NCBI GenBank assembly: GCA_021204905.1
Contig: JAJPYN010000016.1
Coordinates: forward strand, 40,434 to 104,433
Reading direction: 5' to 3'
DNA: 64,000 nt
Origin: Prevotella sp.
GTDB lineage: Bacteria; Bacteroidota; Bacteroidia; Bacteroidales; Bacteroidaceae
This document shows positions 27,707 to 35,493 of the stretch, in pieces (position 1 is the first letter of the stretch; every line of letters begins with the position of its first letter). The notes under the pieces were generated by a model that was not told the origin of the DNA, did no database searches, and saw only the letters and a program-made list of their open reading frames with translations. A program made the position numbers and the translations under genes.

Positions 27707-28000
27707 TCAACTATCCTTCGCGGCGAGGGCGCGGAGGGCTTGCTTCAGGGCCGTTGCCTCGATGCGCCTCACGACGGCGGCAAGGCGGATGTCGCCCACG
27801 CGCATGTAGATCGCGTCCATTTGTTTGTGATCGGCCGCCCGCTTAATCTCCCAGTAGAGGTCGTAGAACGCCGGGCCCGCCTCAAACCGCCGTTTCACGT
27901 AAAATCTCCCTTTGCTGTCGCCGTCGGTGCGCGCGGCCCAGTTCTCCAAAAACCGCTCGTTTCGCACCGCCCGGAAGGCATTTTTTATCTTTTCAAACAT
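27707..28000 (-). CDS. Small basic protein of unknown function
   Basis: 97 residues from ATG 28000. It is rich in Arg, Lys and Ala with amphipathic helices (KIKNAFRAVRNERFLENWAA, QALRALAAKDS) and has no signal peptide, membrane segment or Cys pair. A minus-strand -7 box TACCTTTG at 28040-28047 lies 39 bases upstream, which supports it as a real gene. I recognise no family. It converges with the nuclease-helicase gene; the 110-base gap between them has an imperfect hairpin (AACGG...CCGTT around CGCC...GGCG, near 27630-27660). Confidence 0.6.
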   Translation of the reverse strand: MFEKIKNAFRAVRNERFLENWAARTDGDSKGRFYVKRRFEAGPAFYDLYWEIKRAADHKQMDAIYMRVGDIRLAAVVRRIEATALKQALRALAAKDS

Positions 28001-28039
28001 CAAAAAACAGTCTTGTTAACACTTAAACAAAAACAAGTG

Positions 28040-28047
28040 CAAAGGTA
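28040..28047 (-). promoter_or_regulatory. -7 promoter box for the small basic protein
   Basis: TACCTTTG on the minus strand, 39 bases upstream of ATG 28000. A -33 box at the usual distance is not clear. Confidence 0.45.
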
Positions 28048-28244
28048 AGTTTATATAGCTTGAAAACCGCTAAATGCCTGTTACTCAACAAGATACGCTT
28101 TCGTGCCGATGTTAGTTACAAATTAGTTGCTTGTTTGGCGACACATCAAAAACATTGCGGGCATAATCGGCTGCGGCACAGGGCGTTGGCGCTTTGAAGA
28201 ACGGCTGTTCGCGCGCGTTGCCTCGAGTTTTAAGTTCGGCTGTT
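28048..28244. other. Gene-free spacer
   Basis: No coding region, promoter pair or stable hairpin is convincing here. The next segment, 28245-28312, holds a tandem repeat that runs into the stop codon of the XRE regulator. Confidence 0.4.
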
Positions 28245-28312
28245 TTAAGCCGGTTAAAAGGCCGTTTTGAGCTTGAAGTTAAGCCGTTTAAAAGGCTGTT
28301 TTGAGCTTGTTA
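28245..28312 (+). repeat. 34-base tandem repeat, two copies
   Basis: Units 28245-28278 and 28279-28312 share TTAAGCCG, TTAAAAGGC and GTTTTGAGCTTG with few differences. A third, partial relative (GTTCGGCTGTTTTAAG) precedes it. The second unit overlaps the last bases of the minus-strand XRE gene. Confidence 0.8.
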
Positions 28313-28519
28313 TTTGGCCGAGTTAAGCTCGTTCGAAATATCTTCGAAGAAATTGTGTCCGAGGACGCGGCAGATGCGCTCGAGCATGTCGGTGTTGATG
28401 CTCTCTTTGCGGAAGATTTTGTAAGCGTTGGTGCGCGTGCAGCAGATTTGCCGCGCGAACCACGTTACCGTTCGGCCCGATTCTCTGAGGTTTTGCCTTA
28501 TGCAATTGCCGATGTGCAT
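28310..28519 (-). CDS. Small XRE-type helix-turn-helix regulator
   Basis: 69-residue DNA-binding protein of the Cro/CI type that consists of the HTH domain alone. MHIGNCIRQNLRESGRTVTWFARQI...RTNAYKIFRKESINTDMLERICRVLGHNFF shows the recognition helix around TRTNAYKIF and the closing helix pattern LERICRVLGHNFF. Single-domain regulators with the MHIG start and this helix pattern are frequent in Bacteroidales. Its target is unknown. It is isolated in a gene-poor stretch with unusual repeats; no clear promoter is seen immediately upstream, but a minus-strand TAACTTTG lies at about 28819-28826. Confidence 0.85.
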   Translation of the reverse strand: MHIGNCIRQNLRESGRTVTWFARQICCTRTNAYKIFRKESINTDMLERICRVLGHNFFEDISNELNSAK

Positions 28520-28848
28520 AATTTTTCATTAAAAAGCCGGCCGTTTGCGCCCCTTCGCGGCCTCAACAAAACATTGCTCGAAGAAAGCGTGGACGCTGTT
28601 CAGTCTATCAGGATTGAGGCATCGCCAAACGCCCTTGCACAATAAACAGTCCTGTCCACGCCTTGCCGTTATATCAGCCCGCTTGGCGCGGAAGGATATA
28701 GCAAGCATGCGCTTCTTGGCTGCCGTATCCCGTGCAAAATTTTGGCGAATTTCAATCCTTGGGATAAAGCCGAAACGCTCTCTTGAAATGTCCGGAGAGG
28801 GGCGAACCCCTGTCCGCCGCAAAGTTAATAATAAAAGGCGTAGAATGT
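28520..28848. other. Gene-poor spacer with weak coding signals
   Basis: A minus-strand frame from ATG 28708 (59 codons) ending at 28529 contains a CxxC (CLLC) and a protein-like tail, and a minus-strand -7 box sits at about 28819, so a small leader gene or an untranslated leader for the XRE gene is possible. A plus-strand frame through the same stretch has Arg/Ser-rich composition typical of a shadow. Neither is strong enough to call as a gene. Confidence 0.35.
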
Positions 28849-28879
28849 TTTGTTTTTCTGCCTTTAACCATTATTTTTG
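28849..28879 (+). promoter_or_regulatory. Promoter of the glycosyltransferase gene
   Basis: TTTG at 28849-28852 and TATTTTTG at 28872-28879 with a 19-base spacer. The start would be near 28886, so the tandem repeat at 28887-28968 forms the 5' leader. Confidence 0.65.
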
Positions 28880-28886
28880 CACGTTA

Positions 28887-28968
28887 GCGAAAGGAAAATT
28901 TGCATTGCCTTTGCAAGAAAGCGAAAGGAAAATCTGCATTGCCTTTGCAAGAAAGCGAAGGATAATCT
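28887..28968 (+). repeat. 34-base tandem repeat in the glycosyltransferase leader, 2.4 copies
   Basis: Units 28887-28920 and 28921-28954 differ at one base; a partial unit occupies 28955-28968. Each unit contains GCATTGCCTTTGCAAG, which itself resembles a weak -7 box and is partly palindromic (TTGC...GCAA). Confidence 0.9.
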
Positions 28969-28983
28969 GAAAGAAAAAGCCGC

Positions 28984-29868
28984 ATGAAAACGAACCCCGC
29001 CCCGGCATTCACCGTGATAATCCCCCACCGCAACACGCCGTCGCTGCTCGCCCGTTGCTTGGCTTCCATACCGCGAAGAGACGATGTTGAGATTCTCGTG
29101 GCGGATGATTGCAGCGAGCCGGCCTTTGCGGACGGGGTAAGCCGTGTCGTCGCCGCTTGCCCGAACGCCCGTTTGATTGCACTTAAAGAGCATCGCGGCG
29201 GCGGTTATGCGCGAAACGTTGCGCTGCGTCAGGCCAAGGGCGAGTGGCTCGTTTTTGCCGATGCCGACGACTATTTCACGCCGGCCATGGCGGAGGTGAT
29301 GGAGCGGTATGCGCAGGATGAGGAGGGTGCCGACCTTGTGGTGATGAACGCCATTTTTGTGGATGAGGACGGCATAACCGCCCCGACGCCGCTCACGCGC
29401 CACATCATCCGCTACTTGCGCCGTCGTTCGCGCCTATCGCTCGACGTTTTGCTCTACGGCACGTGGACGCCTTGGTCGCGGATGGTGCGCCGCGAGATTG
29501 TGCTGAAAAATGATGTTCGGTTCGACGAGACGCTTGTAGGCAACGATGCTATGTTCGTCTTGCAAGCCTCGTCCTTTGCGCGGAAGGCGGAGGTGGAAAG
29601 AAAGGTGTGCTATCATTATTACCAACCGCACGAGGGCAGCCAGACCCGCGCGTTCTACAATCCCGAGACGTTCCTGTCGCGCCTCGAGCTGCGCCTTCGC
29701 ATCAACCGTTTCTACCGCTCGGCAGGCTACCCGTTCCTGTGGCCTGTCCGCCGCATGATGCGCGTCGCTCCCCCCTCCATTGCGCGCCCGTGCCGGCCTG
29801 CTCTTGAAGCAATACCGCCATTCGCCGCTGACCGAGTGCCGCGCGCGTTTCTCCCAACTGGCCGGTAA
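28984..29868 (+). CDS. Family 2 glycosyltransferase with a frameshifted 3' end
   Basis: 294 residues as read. The GT-A fold is clear: FTVIIPHRNTPSLLARCLASI at the N-terminus, ILVADDCSE, and the metal-binding FADADDYFTP near residue 97. After the C6 run at 29770-29775 the present frame becomes an Arg/Pro-rich tail ending at 29868. If one C is removed, translation continues as LRARAGLLLKQYRHSPLTEC..., a natural basic C-terminus, to a TAA at 29885-29887. The gene is therefore either switched or damaged by a one-base change in the C tract, or the tract is miscalled. It starts a surface-glycan locus. Confidence 0.85.
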   Translation: MKTNPAPAFTVIIPHRNTPSLLARCLASIPRRDDVEILVADDCSEPAFADGVSRVVAACPNARLIALKEHRGGGYARNVALRQAKGEWLVFADADDYFTPAMAEVMERYAQDEEGADLVVMNAIFVDEDGITAPTPLTRHIIRYLRRRSRLSLDVLLYGTWTPWSRMVRREIVLKNDVRFDETLVGNDAMFVLQASSFARKAEVERKVCYHYYQPHEGSQTRAFYNPETFLSRLELRLRINRFYRSAGYPFLWPVRRMMRVAPPSIARPCRPALEAIPPFAADRVPRAFLPTGR

Positions 29869-29903
29869 TTTGCTCGGCTGCATTTAAAAAGCTTCACTTT
29901 TCG

Positions 29904-29935
29904 TTTGCTCTTTCCTGCTAATTGCATTATTTTTG
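29904..29935 (+). promoter_or_regulatory. Promoter of the flippase-cytidylyltransferase-LicD operon
   Basis: TTTG at 29904-29907 and TATTTTTG at 29928-29935 with a 20-base spacer. The start near 29942 gives a leader of about 50 bases before ATG 29993. Confidence 0.75.
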
Positions 29936-29992
29936 CAAAGCAGCGACGAACCTTTTTTCAAGGCAGAAAGGACAAAATTTGCAACGTTAGCG

Positions 29993-31435
29993 ATGGAAAA
30001 TCTGAAAGAGAAAACCGGCAGGGGGCTGTTTTGGGGCGGGATGAACAACCTTGTCCAACAACTTATCGGACTGGCGTTCGGCATCATTCTGGGCAGGCTT
30101 CTGTCGCAGTCGGACTACGGCATGATGGCGATGATAAGCATCTTTTCCTTAATGGCCGGCACGTTGCAAAACAGCGGTTTCTCCGTAGCGCTCACCAACC
30201 TCGAGCGCCCCGAACACCGCGACTACAACTCCGTCTTTTGGTTTAACATCCTCATGGGTGCGCTGCTCTATGTCGTCCTCTTTTTCTGCGCGCCGCTGAT
30301 AGGACGTTTCTATTCCTCGCCCGCCCTCGTGCCGCTCTGCCGCTACGCCTTCCTGAGCTTCTTCATCGCCTCGTTCAGCACGGCGCAAAACGCGTGGCTG
30401 TTCAAGCATCTGCGTGCGAAACAGCAGGCGAAAGCGGGGATGACGGCGACGCTGGTGTCGAGTATAACGGGTGCGACGATGGCGTTCTGCCACATGGCAT
30501 ATTGGTCTCTGGCCACGCAAGGCATCGTTTTCGTGGCGGTAAACACTCTCCTCGCGTGGCATTACAGCGAGTGGCGACCGAGTTTTAAGGATATTTCTTT
30601 CGAGCCCGTGCGCCGCATGTTCCGCTTCTCATGCAAAATTCTGCTCACCTCAATCACCACCATCATTAATAATAATGTGCTGAACATCCTGCTCGGACGG
30701 CTCTTCGGCGAGCGGCAGACGGGCGTGTACAATCAGGCATATCAGTGGAACAACAAGTGTTTCATGCTGGTGCAGAACATGGTGAACCAAGTGGCGCAAC
30801 CCGTACTCGTAGACTTACGCGGCGACGGAGCGCGGCAGTTGAACGCCCTGCGCAAGATGATGCGCTTCACCGCATTTGTCTCTTTCCCCCTCCTGCTCGG
30901 CTTCGCCACGGTGGCGAAAGAGTTTATCGTGCTGGCAATCACCGCAAAATGGCTGGAGAGTGCGCAGCTGTTGCAAATCCTCTGCCTCGCCGGCGCCGTC
31001 ATGCCGCTGTCGACACTGCTCTCCAATCTTATCATCTCGAAAGGCAGGAGCGACATCTACCTCTGGACGACCCTCTCGCTCGGCGCGGCGCAGATAGCGT
31101 GCATGCTGCTCATCTATCCCTACGGACTGCGCACGATGGTGGTTGCCTACACCCTGCTCAACATCCTCTGGCTGTTCGTATGGTACGTCTTCGCGCGCCG
31201 GCTGACGGGTTACGGTCTGTGGACGTTTCTCTGCGACACGCTGCCCTTTGCCTTCGTGTCCGCCGTCATCGCCGCAGTTACTATATTGTTGACAATTTCG
31301 CTCTCGTCGCTATGGCTGCTGCTGATAGTGAAATTCGTGCTGTTCGTCGTGCTGTATTATGCCATATTGAAGGCTCTCCGCGTGAAAATACTGCGTGAGA
31401 GCGAGATATTTATAATGAAAAAACTGAGGAGATGA
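29993..31435 (+). CDS. Wzx-type polysaccharide flippase
   Basis: 480 residues from ATG 29993 (MENLKEKTGRGLFWGGMNNLVQQ); an upstream TTG at 29933 falls inside the promoter box and is rejected. The protein has about 12-14 hydrophobic helices and the polysaccharide-biosynthesis/MATE-like start FWGGMNNLVQQLIGLAFGIILGRLLSQSDYGMMAMI. It should flip a lipid-linked glycan across the inner membrane. It lies between a glycosyltransferase and a cytidylyltransferase gene whose ATG overlaps its stop codon by four bases, which supports a role in the same surface glycan. Confidence 0.88.
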   Translation: MENLKEKTGRGLFWGGMNNLVQQLIGLAFGIILGRLLSQSDYGMMAMISIFSLMAGTLQNSGFSVALTNLERPEHRDYNSVFWFNILMGALLYVVLFFCAPLIGRFYSSPALVPLCRYAFLSFFIASFSTAQNAWLFKHLRAKQQAKAGMTATLVSSITGATMAFCHMAYWSLATQGIVFVAVNTLLAWHYSEWRPSFKDISFEPVRRMFRFSCKILLTSITTIINNNVLNILLGRLFGERQTGVYNQAYQWNNKCFMLVQNMVNQVAQPVLVDLRGDGARQLNALRKMMRFTAFVSFPLLLGFATVAKEFIVLAITAKWLESAQLLQILCLAGAVMPLSTLLSNLIISKGRSDIYLWTTLSLGAAQIACMLLIYPYGLRTMVVAYTLLNILWLFVWYVFARRLTGYGLWTFLCDTLPFAFVSAVIAAVTILLTISLSSLWLLLIVKFVLFVVLYYAILKALRVKILRESEIFIMKKLRR

Positions 31436-32124
31436 GAAATATTGCGGTGATTCTTGCCGGCGGAAAGGGCAACAGGATGGGGACGGACACGCCGAAGCAG
31501 TTCATCACGGTGGCGGGACGGACGGTGATAGAGCATACCATCCGCGCCTTCGACAACCACCCCCTGATAGACGAGATTGCCGTTGTCGCGGCGGAGGAGC
31601 ATCTGTCGCGCATGGCGGAAATTATAGACAAGGGCAATTATTGCAAGGTGCGCCGTCTGCTCGCGGGAGGCACGGAGCGTTGGCAATCCTCGCTCGCAGC
31701 CGTCAGAGCCTACGCCGGTGAGGACTGCAACCTGCTCATCCACGACGGCGCACGTCCCCTCGTGTCGGCGGAAATCATCACTGCCTGCGTCAAGGCGCTG
31801 CATTCGCACGAGGCGGTAGAGGTGGCTGTGCCGACGACGGACACAATAGTGGAGCTGTCAGACGACGGCACGATAGCACGCATACCGCCGCGACGACTGC
31901 TCCGCAACGCACAGACACCGCAGTGTTTCCGGCGAAGCGTCATAGCAAGAGCTTTCGACCGCGCACTCCGCGACCCCGATTTCAGCCCCACAGACGACTG
32001 CTCCGTAGTCCACAGATACACGCCCGAAGTAGACATCACCGTCGTGGAGGGCGACGAGAAGAACATCAAAATCACATACAAAAGCGACATACAACTGCTG
32101 GAAAAATTACTCGCAAACAAATAA
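31432..32124 (+). CDS. ispD: IspD/TarI-family cytidylyltransferase
   Basis: 230-residue cytosolic nucleotidyltransferase. It carries VILAGGKGNRMGTDTPKQF (CTP-binding loop), LIHDGARPLVS, VPTTDTIVE, NAQTPQCF and VEGDEKNIKITYKSDI, the full motif set shared by IspD (MEP pathway) and TarI/Bcs1 (polyol-phosphate activation). Sequence alone does not separate the two. Its position between a flippase (ATGA overlap) and a LicD gene (9-base gap) argues for making a CDP-activated alcohol that LicD attaches to a glycan, in which case the ispD symbol would be wrong. If no other ispD exists in the genome it may serve both roles. Confidence 0.82.
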   Translation: MRNIAVILAGGKGNRMGTDTPKQFITVAGRTVIEHTIRAFDNHPLIDEIAVVAAEEHLSRMAEIIDKGNYCKVRRLLAGGTERWQSSLAAVRAYAGEDCNLLIHDGARPLVSAEIITACVKALHSHEAVEVAVPTTDTIVELSDDGTIARIPPRRLLRNAQTPQCFRRSVIARAFDRALRDPDFSPTDDCSVVHRYTPEVDITVVEGDEKNIKITYKSDIQLLEKLLANK

Positions 32125-32133
32125 CCGACCTAT

Positions 32134-32931
32134 ATGCAAAACATCAAGACCTACACTCTCAGCCAGCTGAAGGCCTGTCAACGGAAACAGCTCGCTATCC
32201 TCGACGAGATCGACCGCATCTGTAAGAAGCACGAAATTGAGTACTGGCTCGACGGCGGCACGCTGCTCGGGGCGGTGCGGCACAAAGGTTTCATCCCCTG
32301 GGACGACGACATCGACATCGCCATGACAAGGACCAACCTCCGCCATTTCTTGAAGGTCGCGCCGGAAGAACTGCCATCGCACCTCGCGTTGCAGAACCCG
32401 TGGCGGAACAAAACGAAAGAGCCGATAGTCAAAGTGCGCGACTTAAACTCGCTCATAATCGAGCCGGGAGACGACTTCACCTTGCCTTACGAGAAGGGAA
32501 TTTACGTCGACATCTTCCCCTTCATTAAGTACCCGTGTGTCTCGCGCGGCTTTACAAAGGTCATCACGCGCGGCATCTGCAAGGCATATTCCATACTCAG
32601 CAGAAGTCATTACTACTCCCTGCGCTCCTTTGCGGAGTTCTTCTGGTTCGGCGCAATCTACTATTTGTATTATGCCGTGTGGCGTCTCTCCTACGTATTC
32701 AATCCCCCGCTGAGCCACTACGGTACGATTCCGATAAACAACGGCTATGGAGTGAAGCACCGTAACGACGAGACCTGGCCCCTGAGTACCGTGAGTTTCG
32801 AGGGCAGAACCTTCCCTGCGCCGAAGGATCCCGACGCTTATCTCACCGAGCTCTACGGCGATTACATGACCCTCCCGCCGGAAGACGAGCGCCGCAACCA
32901 CGCCCTCTTCCTCATGGCAGACCTGCTCTGA
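32134..32931 (+). CDS. LicD-family phosphotransferase
   Basis: 265 residues. The family signature EYWLDGGTLLGAVRHKGFIPWDDDIDIAM at about residues 36-64 includes the DDDID metal-binding acidic cluster and the GG nucleotidyltransferase loop. LicD proteins transfer phosphorylcholine or related phospho-alcohols from a CDP carrier to cell-surface sugars. No membrane helix is predicted apart from a mildly hydrophobic stretch near residues 165-190. It lies directly after the cytidylyltransferase gene, which would supply the CDP donor. No choline kinase or choline permease is seen nearby, so the alcohol need not be choline. Confidence 0.9.
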   Translation: MQNIKTYTLSQLKACQRKQLAILDEIDRICKKHEIEYWLDGGTLLGAVRHKGFIPWDDDIDIAMTRTNLRHFLKVAPEELPSHLALQNPWRNKTKEPIVKVRDLNSLIIEPGDDFTLPYEKGIYVDIFPFIKYPCVSRGFTKVITRGICKAYSILSRSHYYSLRSFAEFFWFGAIYYLYYAVWRLSYVFNPPLSHYGTIPINNGYGVKHRNDETWPLSTVSFEGRTFPAPKDPDAYLTELYGDYMTLPPEDERRNHALFLMADLL

Positions 32932-32941
32932 CGCGACGAAT

Positions 32942-33961
32942 ATGCAAGAAGCAAAGGTCGACATCTCCGTCCTGATCATCTTTTTCAACCGTCCCGACAC
33001 GCTCCGACAGGTGTTCGACGCGGTAAAGAAGGCACGTCCCGCACGACTGTTTCTCTATCAAGACGGCTCGCGAGGGGAACGCGACGACGACAAAATCGCG
33101 GCATGCAGGGCGATAACAGACGATTCGCAGATCGACTGGGCTTGCGAGGTGCACCGCAAATACCAAACCCGGAACTACGGCTGCAACCCATCTTGCTATA
33201 TGGCGCACAAGTGGGCGTTCTCACAGATCGACAAACTGATAGTGCTGGAAGACGACATTGTGCCGGCGATTTCGTTCTTCCGGTTCTGCAAGGAGTTGCT
33301 CGACAGGTACGAAAATGATACGAGAGTGTGGATGATAGCCGGGTTTAACGCCGAAGAAACGGTGGATTTAAGAGAGAGTTACTTCTTCACGTCGGTGTTC
33401 AGTATTTGGGGCTGGGCGTCGTGGCGGCGCGTGTTCGACACGTGGGACGCGACGTATAGCTGGATGGACGACGCGGAGAAATGCCGGCAGATGGAAGAAA
33501 TCGTCAAGCGAAAACGGCTCAGAAGCGATTTCCTGCCTATGTGCCGCGACCACAAAAGCGCGGGCAAGCCGTTCTTCGAGTCAATCTTTTGGGCGTCAAT
33601 GCTTCTTCATGACGGCACGGCAATAATGTCTACTCAAAACCAGATTCGCAATATCGGCATCTCGGAAGACTCCACCCACTTCGCCTCAATGCTCAAAACG
33701 ATACCCCGCCGCTTGCGCCGGCAGTTCCTCATGCCCGCGTATGAGATTGCCTTTCCGCTCGTTCACCCCGGCAAAATCGAAGAGTACGCGCCGTTTAAGG
33801 ACGCCGTCTACCTCCGCAACGCGTGGAACAACCCCTGCCGGAAGGTGCAGTATTCATTAGAAGAGCTGCTGCTCAATCTGCGCTATCTTCGTTTCAAAGC
33901 TATCGGAAAAGCCGTCGTCAACCGCCTGAAAAAGACCTTCGGGCTCTACCGCCACGCTTGA
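32942..33961 (+). CDS. Glycosyltransferase (GT2-like, HlpA-type)
   Basis: 339 residues. The N-terminus VDISVLIIFFNRPDTLRQVFDAVKKARPARLFLYQDGSRG and the acidic motif KLIVLEDDIVPAISFFRFC near residue 100 are typical of GT-A enzymes of the HlpA-like group. A C-terminal helical region is rich in Arg, Leu and Tyr. It follows licD by 10 bases and closes the surface-glycan operon. Acceptor and donor sugars cannot be told. An Fe/heme role suggested by the name HlpA in old annotations has no support here. Confidence 0.82.
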   Translation: MQEAKVDISVLIIFFNRPDTLRQVFDAVKKARPARLFLYQDGSRGERDDDKIAACRAITDDSQIDWACEVHRKYQTRNYGCNPSCYMAHKWAFSQIDKLIVLEDDIVPAISFFRFCKELLDRYENDTRVWMIAGFNAEETVDLRESYFFTSVFSIWGWASWRRVFDTWDATYSWMDDAEKCRQMEEIVKRKRLRSDFLPMCRDHKSAGKPFFESIFWASMLLHDGTAIMSTQNQIRNIGISEDSTHFASMLKTIPRRLRRQFLMPAYEIAFPLVHPGKIEEYAPFKDAVYLRNAWNNPCRKVQYSLEELLLNLRYLRFKAIGKAVVNRLKKTFGLYRHA

Positions 33962-34023
33962 TTGCCCGATTTGCCGCCGCTGTTTTTTTCGCAGCCTTTG
34001 CACCGGTTTGCGCGATAATTTCT

Positions 34024-34039
34024 TATCTTTGCACGTGCA
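34024..34039 (+). promoter_or_regulatory. -7 box and overlapping palindrome upstream of tetR-type gene
   Basis: TATCTTTG at 34024-34031 is a -7 box. A perfect 10-base palindrome TGCACGTGCA at 34030-34039 overlaps its end and the expected start site, a good position for a self-repressing operator. A -33 TTTG lies 23 bases upstream (33997-34000). Confidence 0.5.
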
Positions 34040-34074
34040 TAACAACTGTGCAATTTTTATAACGTTTCGCCGCT

Positions 34075-34665
34075 ATGTCAATAATCAAAACCCGCAAGAA
34101 ACTTGTTGACGAGGCCCGCGTGCTGTTTGCAAAGAAAGGTTTCGCCAACACGACGATGAACGACATCGCCATCGCTTCGGGCAAGGGGCGGCGCACGCTG
34201 TACACCTATTTCAACAGCAAGGAGGAGATTTATTCCGCCGTCATCGCCTCGGAGCTCGAACGCCTGTCGGACAAGCTCGACGAGGTGGCATCGATGAATA
34301 TCCGGCCGATGAACAAGATTATCGAGCTGATCTACACGCACTTGACAACCATCCGCGAGACGGTGATGCGCAACGGCAGCCTCCGCGCAGAGTTCTTCCG
34401 CAACATCTGGATGGTGGAAAAAGTGCGCAAGAATTTCGACGACGAGGAGCTGCAAATCCTGCGCCGCGTCTACTCGGAGGGCATCGCCGCCGGAGACTTC
34501 GACATCGAGAACATCGAGCTGGTGGCAGACATCACGCACTATTGCATCAAAGGTCTCGAGGTGCCGTTCATCTACGGCCGCATCGCGCCGGGCCTGAGCG
34601 AAGAGGCGAGCAAACCGATGGTGGCGAAAGTGGTTTACGGCGCACTCGGCAAGCGCATTAAATAG
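34075..34665 (+). CDS. TetR/AcrR-family transcriptional regulator
   Basis: 196 residues. The N-terminal HTH is a clear TetR domain: ARVLFAKKGFANTTMNDIAIASGKGRRTLYTYFNSKEEIYSAVI, with the recognition helix around GRRTLYTYF. The C-terminal ligand-binding region is helical and of the usual length. It starts 33 bases before fabG, and a palindrome at its promoter (34030-34039) suggests autoregulation. A role in controlling fabG or envelope-lipid genes is an inference from adjacency. Confidence 0.9.
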   Translation: MSIIKTRKKLVDEARVLFAKKGFANTTMNDIAIASGKGRRTLYTYFNSKEEIYSAVIASELERLSDKLDEVASMNIRPMNKIIELIYTHLTTIRETVMRNGSLRAEFFRNIWMVEKVRKNFDDEELQILRRVYSEGIAAGDFDIENIELVADITHYCIKGLEVPFIYGRIAPGLSEEASKPMVAKVVYGALGKRIK

Positions 34666-34698
34666 AAAAATAATTATAAACAATAAACAAACATCATT

Positions 34699-35457
34699 AT
34701 GGGATTATTAAACGGCAAGACAGCACTTGTTACCGGCGCCGCACGCGGTATCGGCAAGGCTGTCGCAATGAAATTCGCGTCCGAGGGCGCTGACATCGCC
34801 TTCACCGACCTTGTGTTAAACGACGATATGGCTGCCGGTCTCGAGGCCACGCGCAAAGAGATTGAGGCGCTGGGAACGACATGCAGAGCCTACGCGGGAA
34901 ATGCTGCCGACTTTGCAGAGACGGAGAAGACGGTGGCGCAAATTAAAGACGACTTCGGACGAATCGACATCCTTGTCAACAACGCGGGTATCACAAAGGA
35001 CGGCTTGATGCTGCGAATGAGCGAGGCGCAGTGGGACGCTGTCATCAACGTCAACCTGAAATCGGCGTTCAACTTTATACACGCGTGCGTGCCCGTTATG
35101 CTCCGGCAGCGCGGCGGATCGATCATCAACATGGCTTCCGTCGTAGGCGTGCACGGTAACGCGGGGCAGGCGAACTACGCCGCATCCAAAGCGGGGATGA
35201 TTGCGCTGGCGAAATCAATAGCGCAGGAGATGGGGCCGAAGGGTATTCGCGCCAACGCCGTGGCACCCGGTTTCATCCATACGAAGATGACCGAAGCTCT
35301 CTCCGACGAGGTGAAAGCCGATTGGATGAAGAAGATACCCCTCCGCCGACCGGGCGAGACGGACGACATCGCCAATGTCTGCCTGTTCCTCGCCTCCGAC
35401 TTGTCGAGCTATGTCAGCGGGCAGGTGATACAGATTGACGGCGGAATGAACATGTAA
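34699..35457 (+). CDS. fabG: 3-oxoacyl-[acyl-carrier-protein] reductase
   Basis: 252-residue short-chain dehydrogenase. TALVTGAARGIGKAVAMKFA is the NADP-binding loop; NNAG is in ILVNNAGITKDGLMLRMSEAQWDAVI, typical of FabG. The catalytic Ser is in IINMASVVGVHGNAGQANYAASKAGM with the YxxxK motif (YAASK), and the C-terminus ends VSGQVIQIDGGMNM, the FabG hallmark. It reduces the 3-oxo group in fatty-acid elongation. It lies between the TetR gene and a pseudouridine synthase gene (36-base gap). Confidence 0.95.
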   Translation: MGLLNGKTALVTGAARGIGKAVAMKFASEGADIAFTDLVLNDDMAAGLEATRKEIEALGTTCRAYAGNAADFAETEKTVAQIKDDFGRIDILVNNAGITKDGLMLRMSEAQWDAVINVNLKSAFNFIHACVPVMLRQRGGSIINMASVVGVHGNAGQANYAASKAGMIALAKSIAQEMGPKGIRANAVAPGFIHTKMTEALSDEVKADWMKKIPLRRPGETDDIANVCLFLASDLSSYVSGQVIQIDGGMNM

Positions 35458-35493
35458 CGGCATAGGCCGGAGGCAATTAGGCAGCGCCGGAGA

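Noticed and set aside
28529..28708. 59-codon minus-strand frame with a CxxC, just upstream of the XRE gene
   Set aside because: It could be a small gene, but there is no family match, close promoter or conserved motif, so it is only mentioned in the spacer entry.
28545..28970. 141-codon plus-strand frame before the glycosyltransferase
   Set aside because: Its last third is the leader repeat and promoter of the glycosyltransferase, and its composition is Arg/Ser/Lys-rich without any motif.
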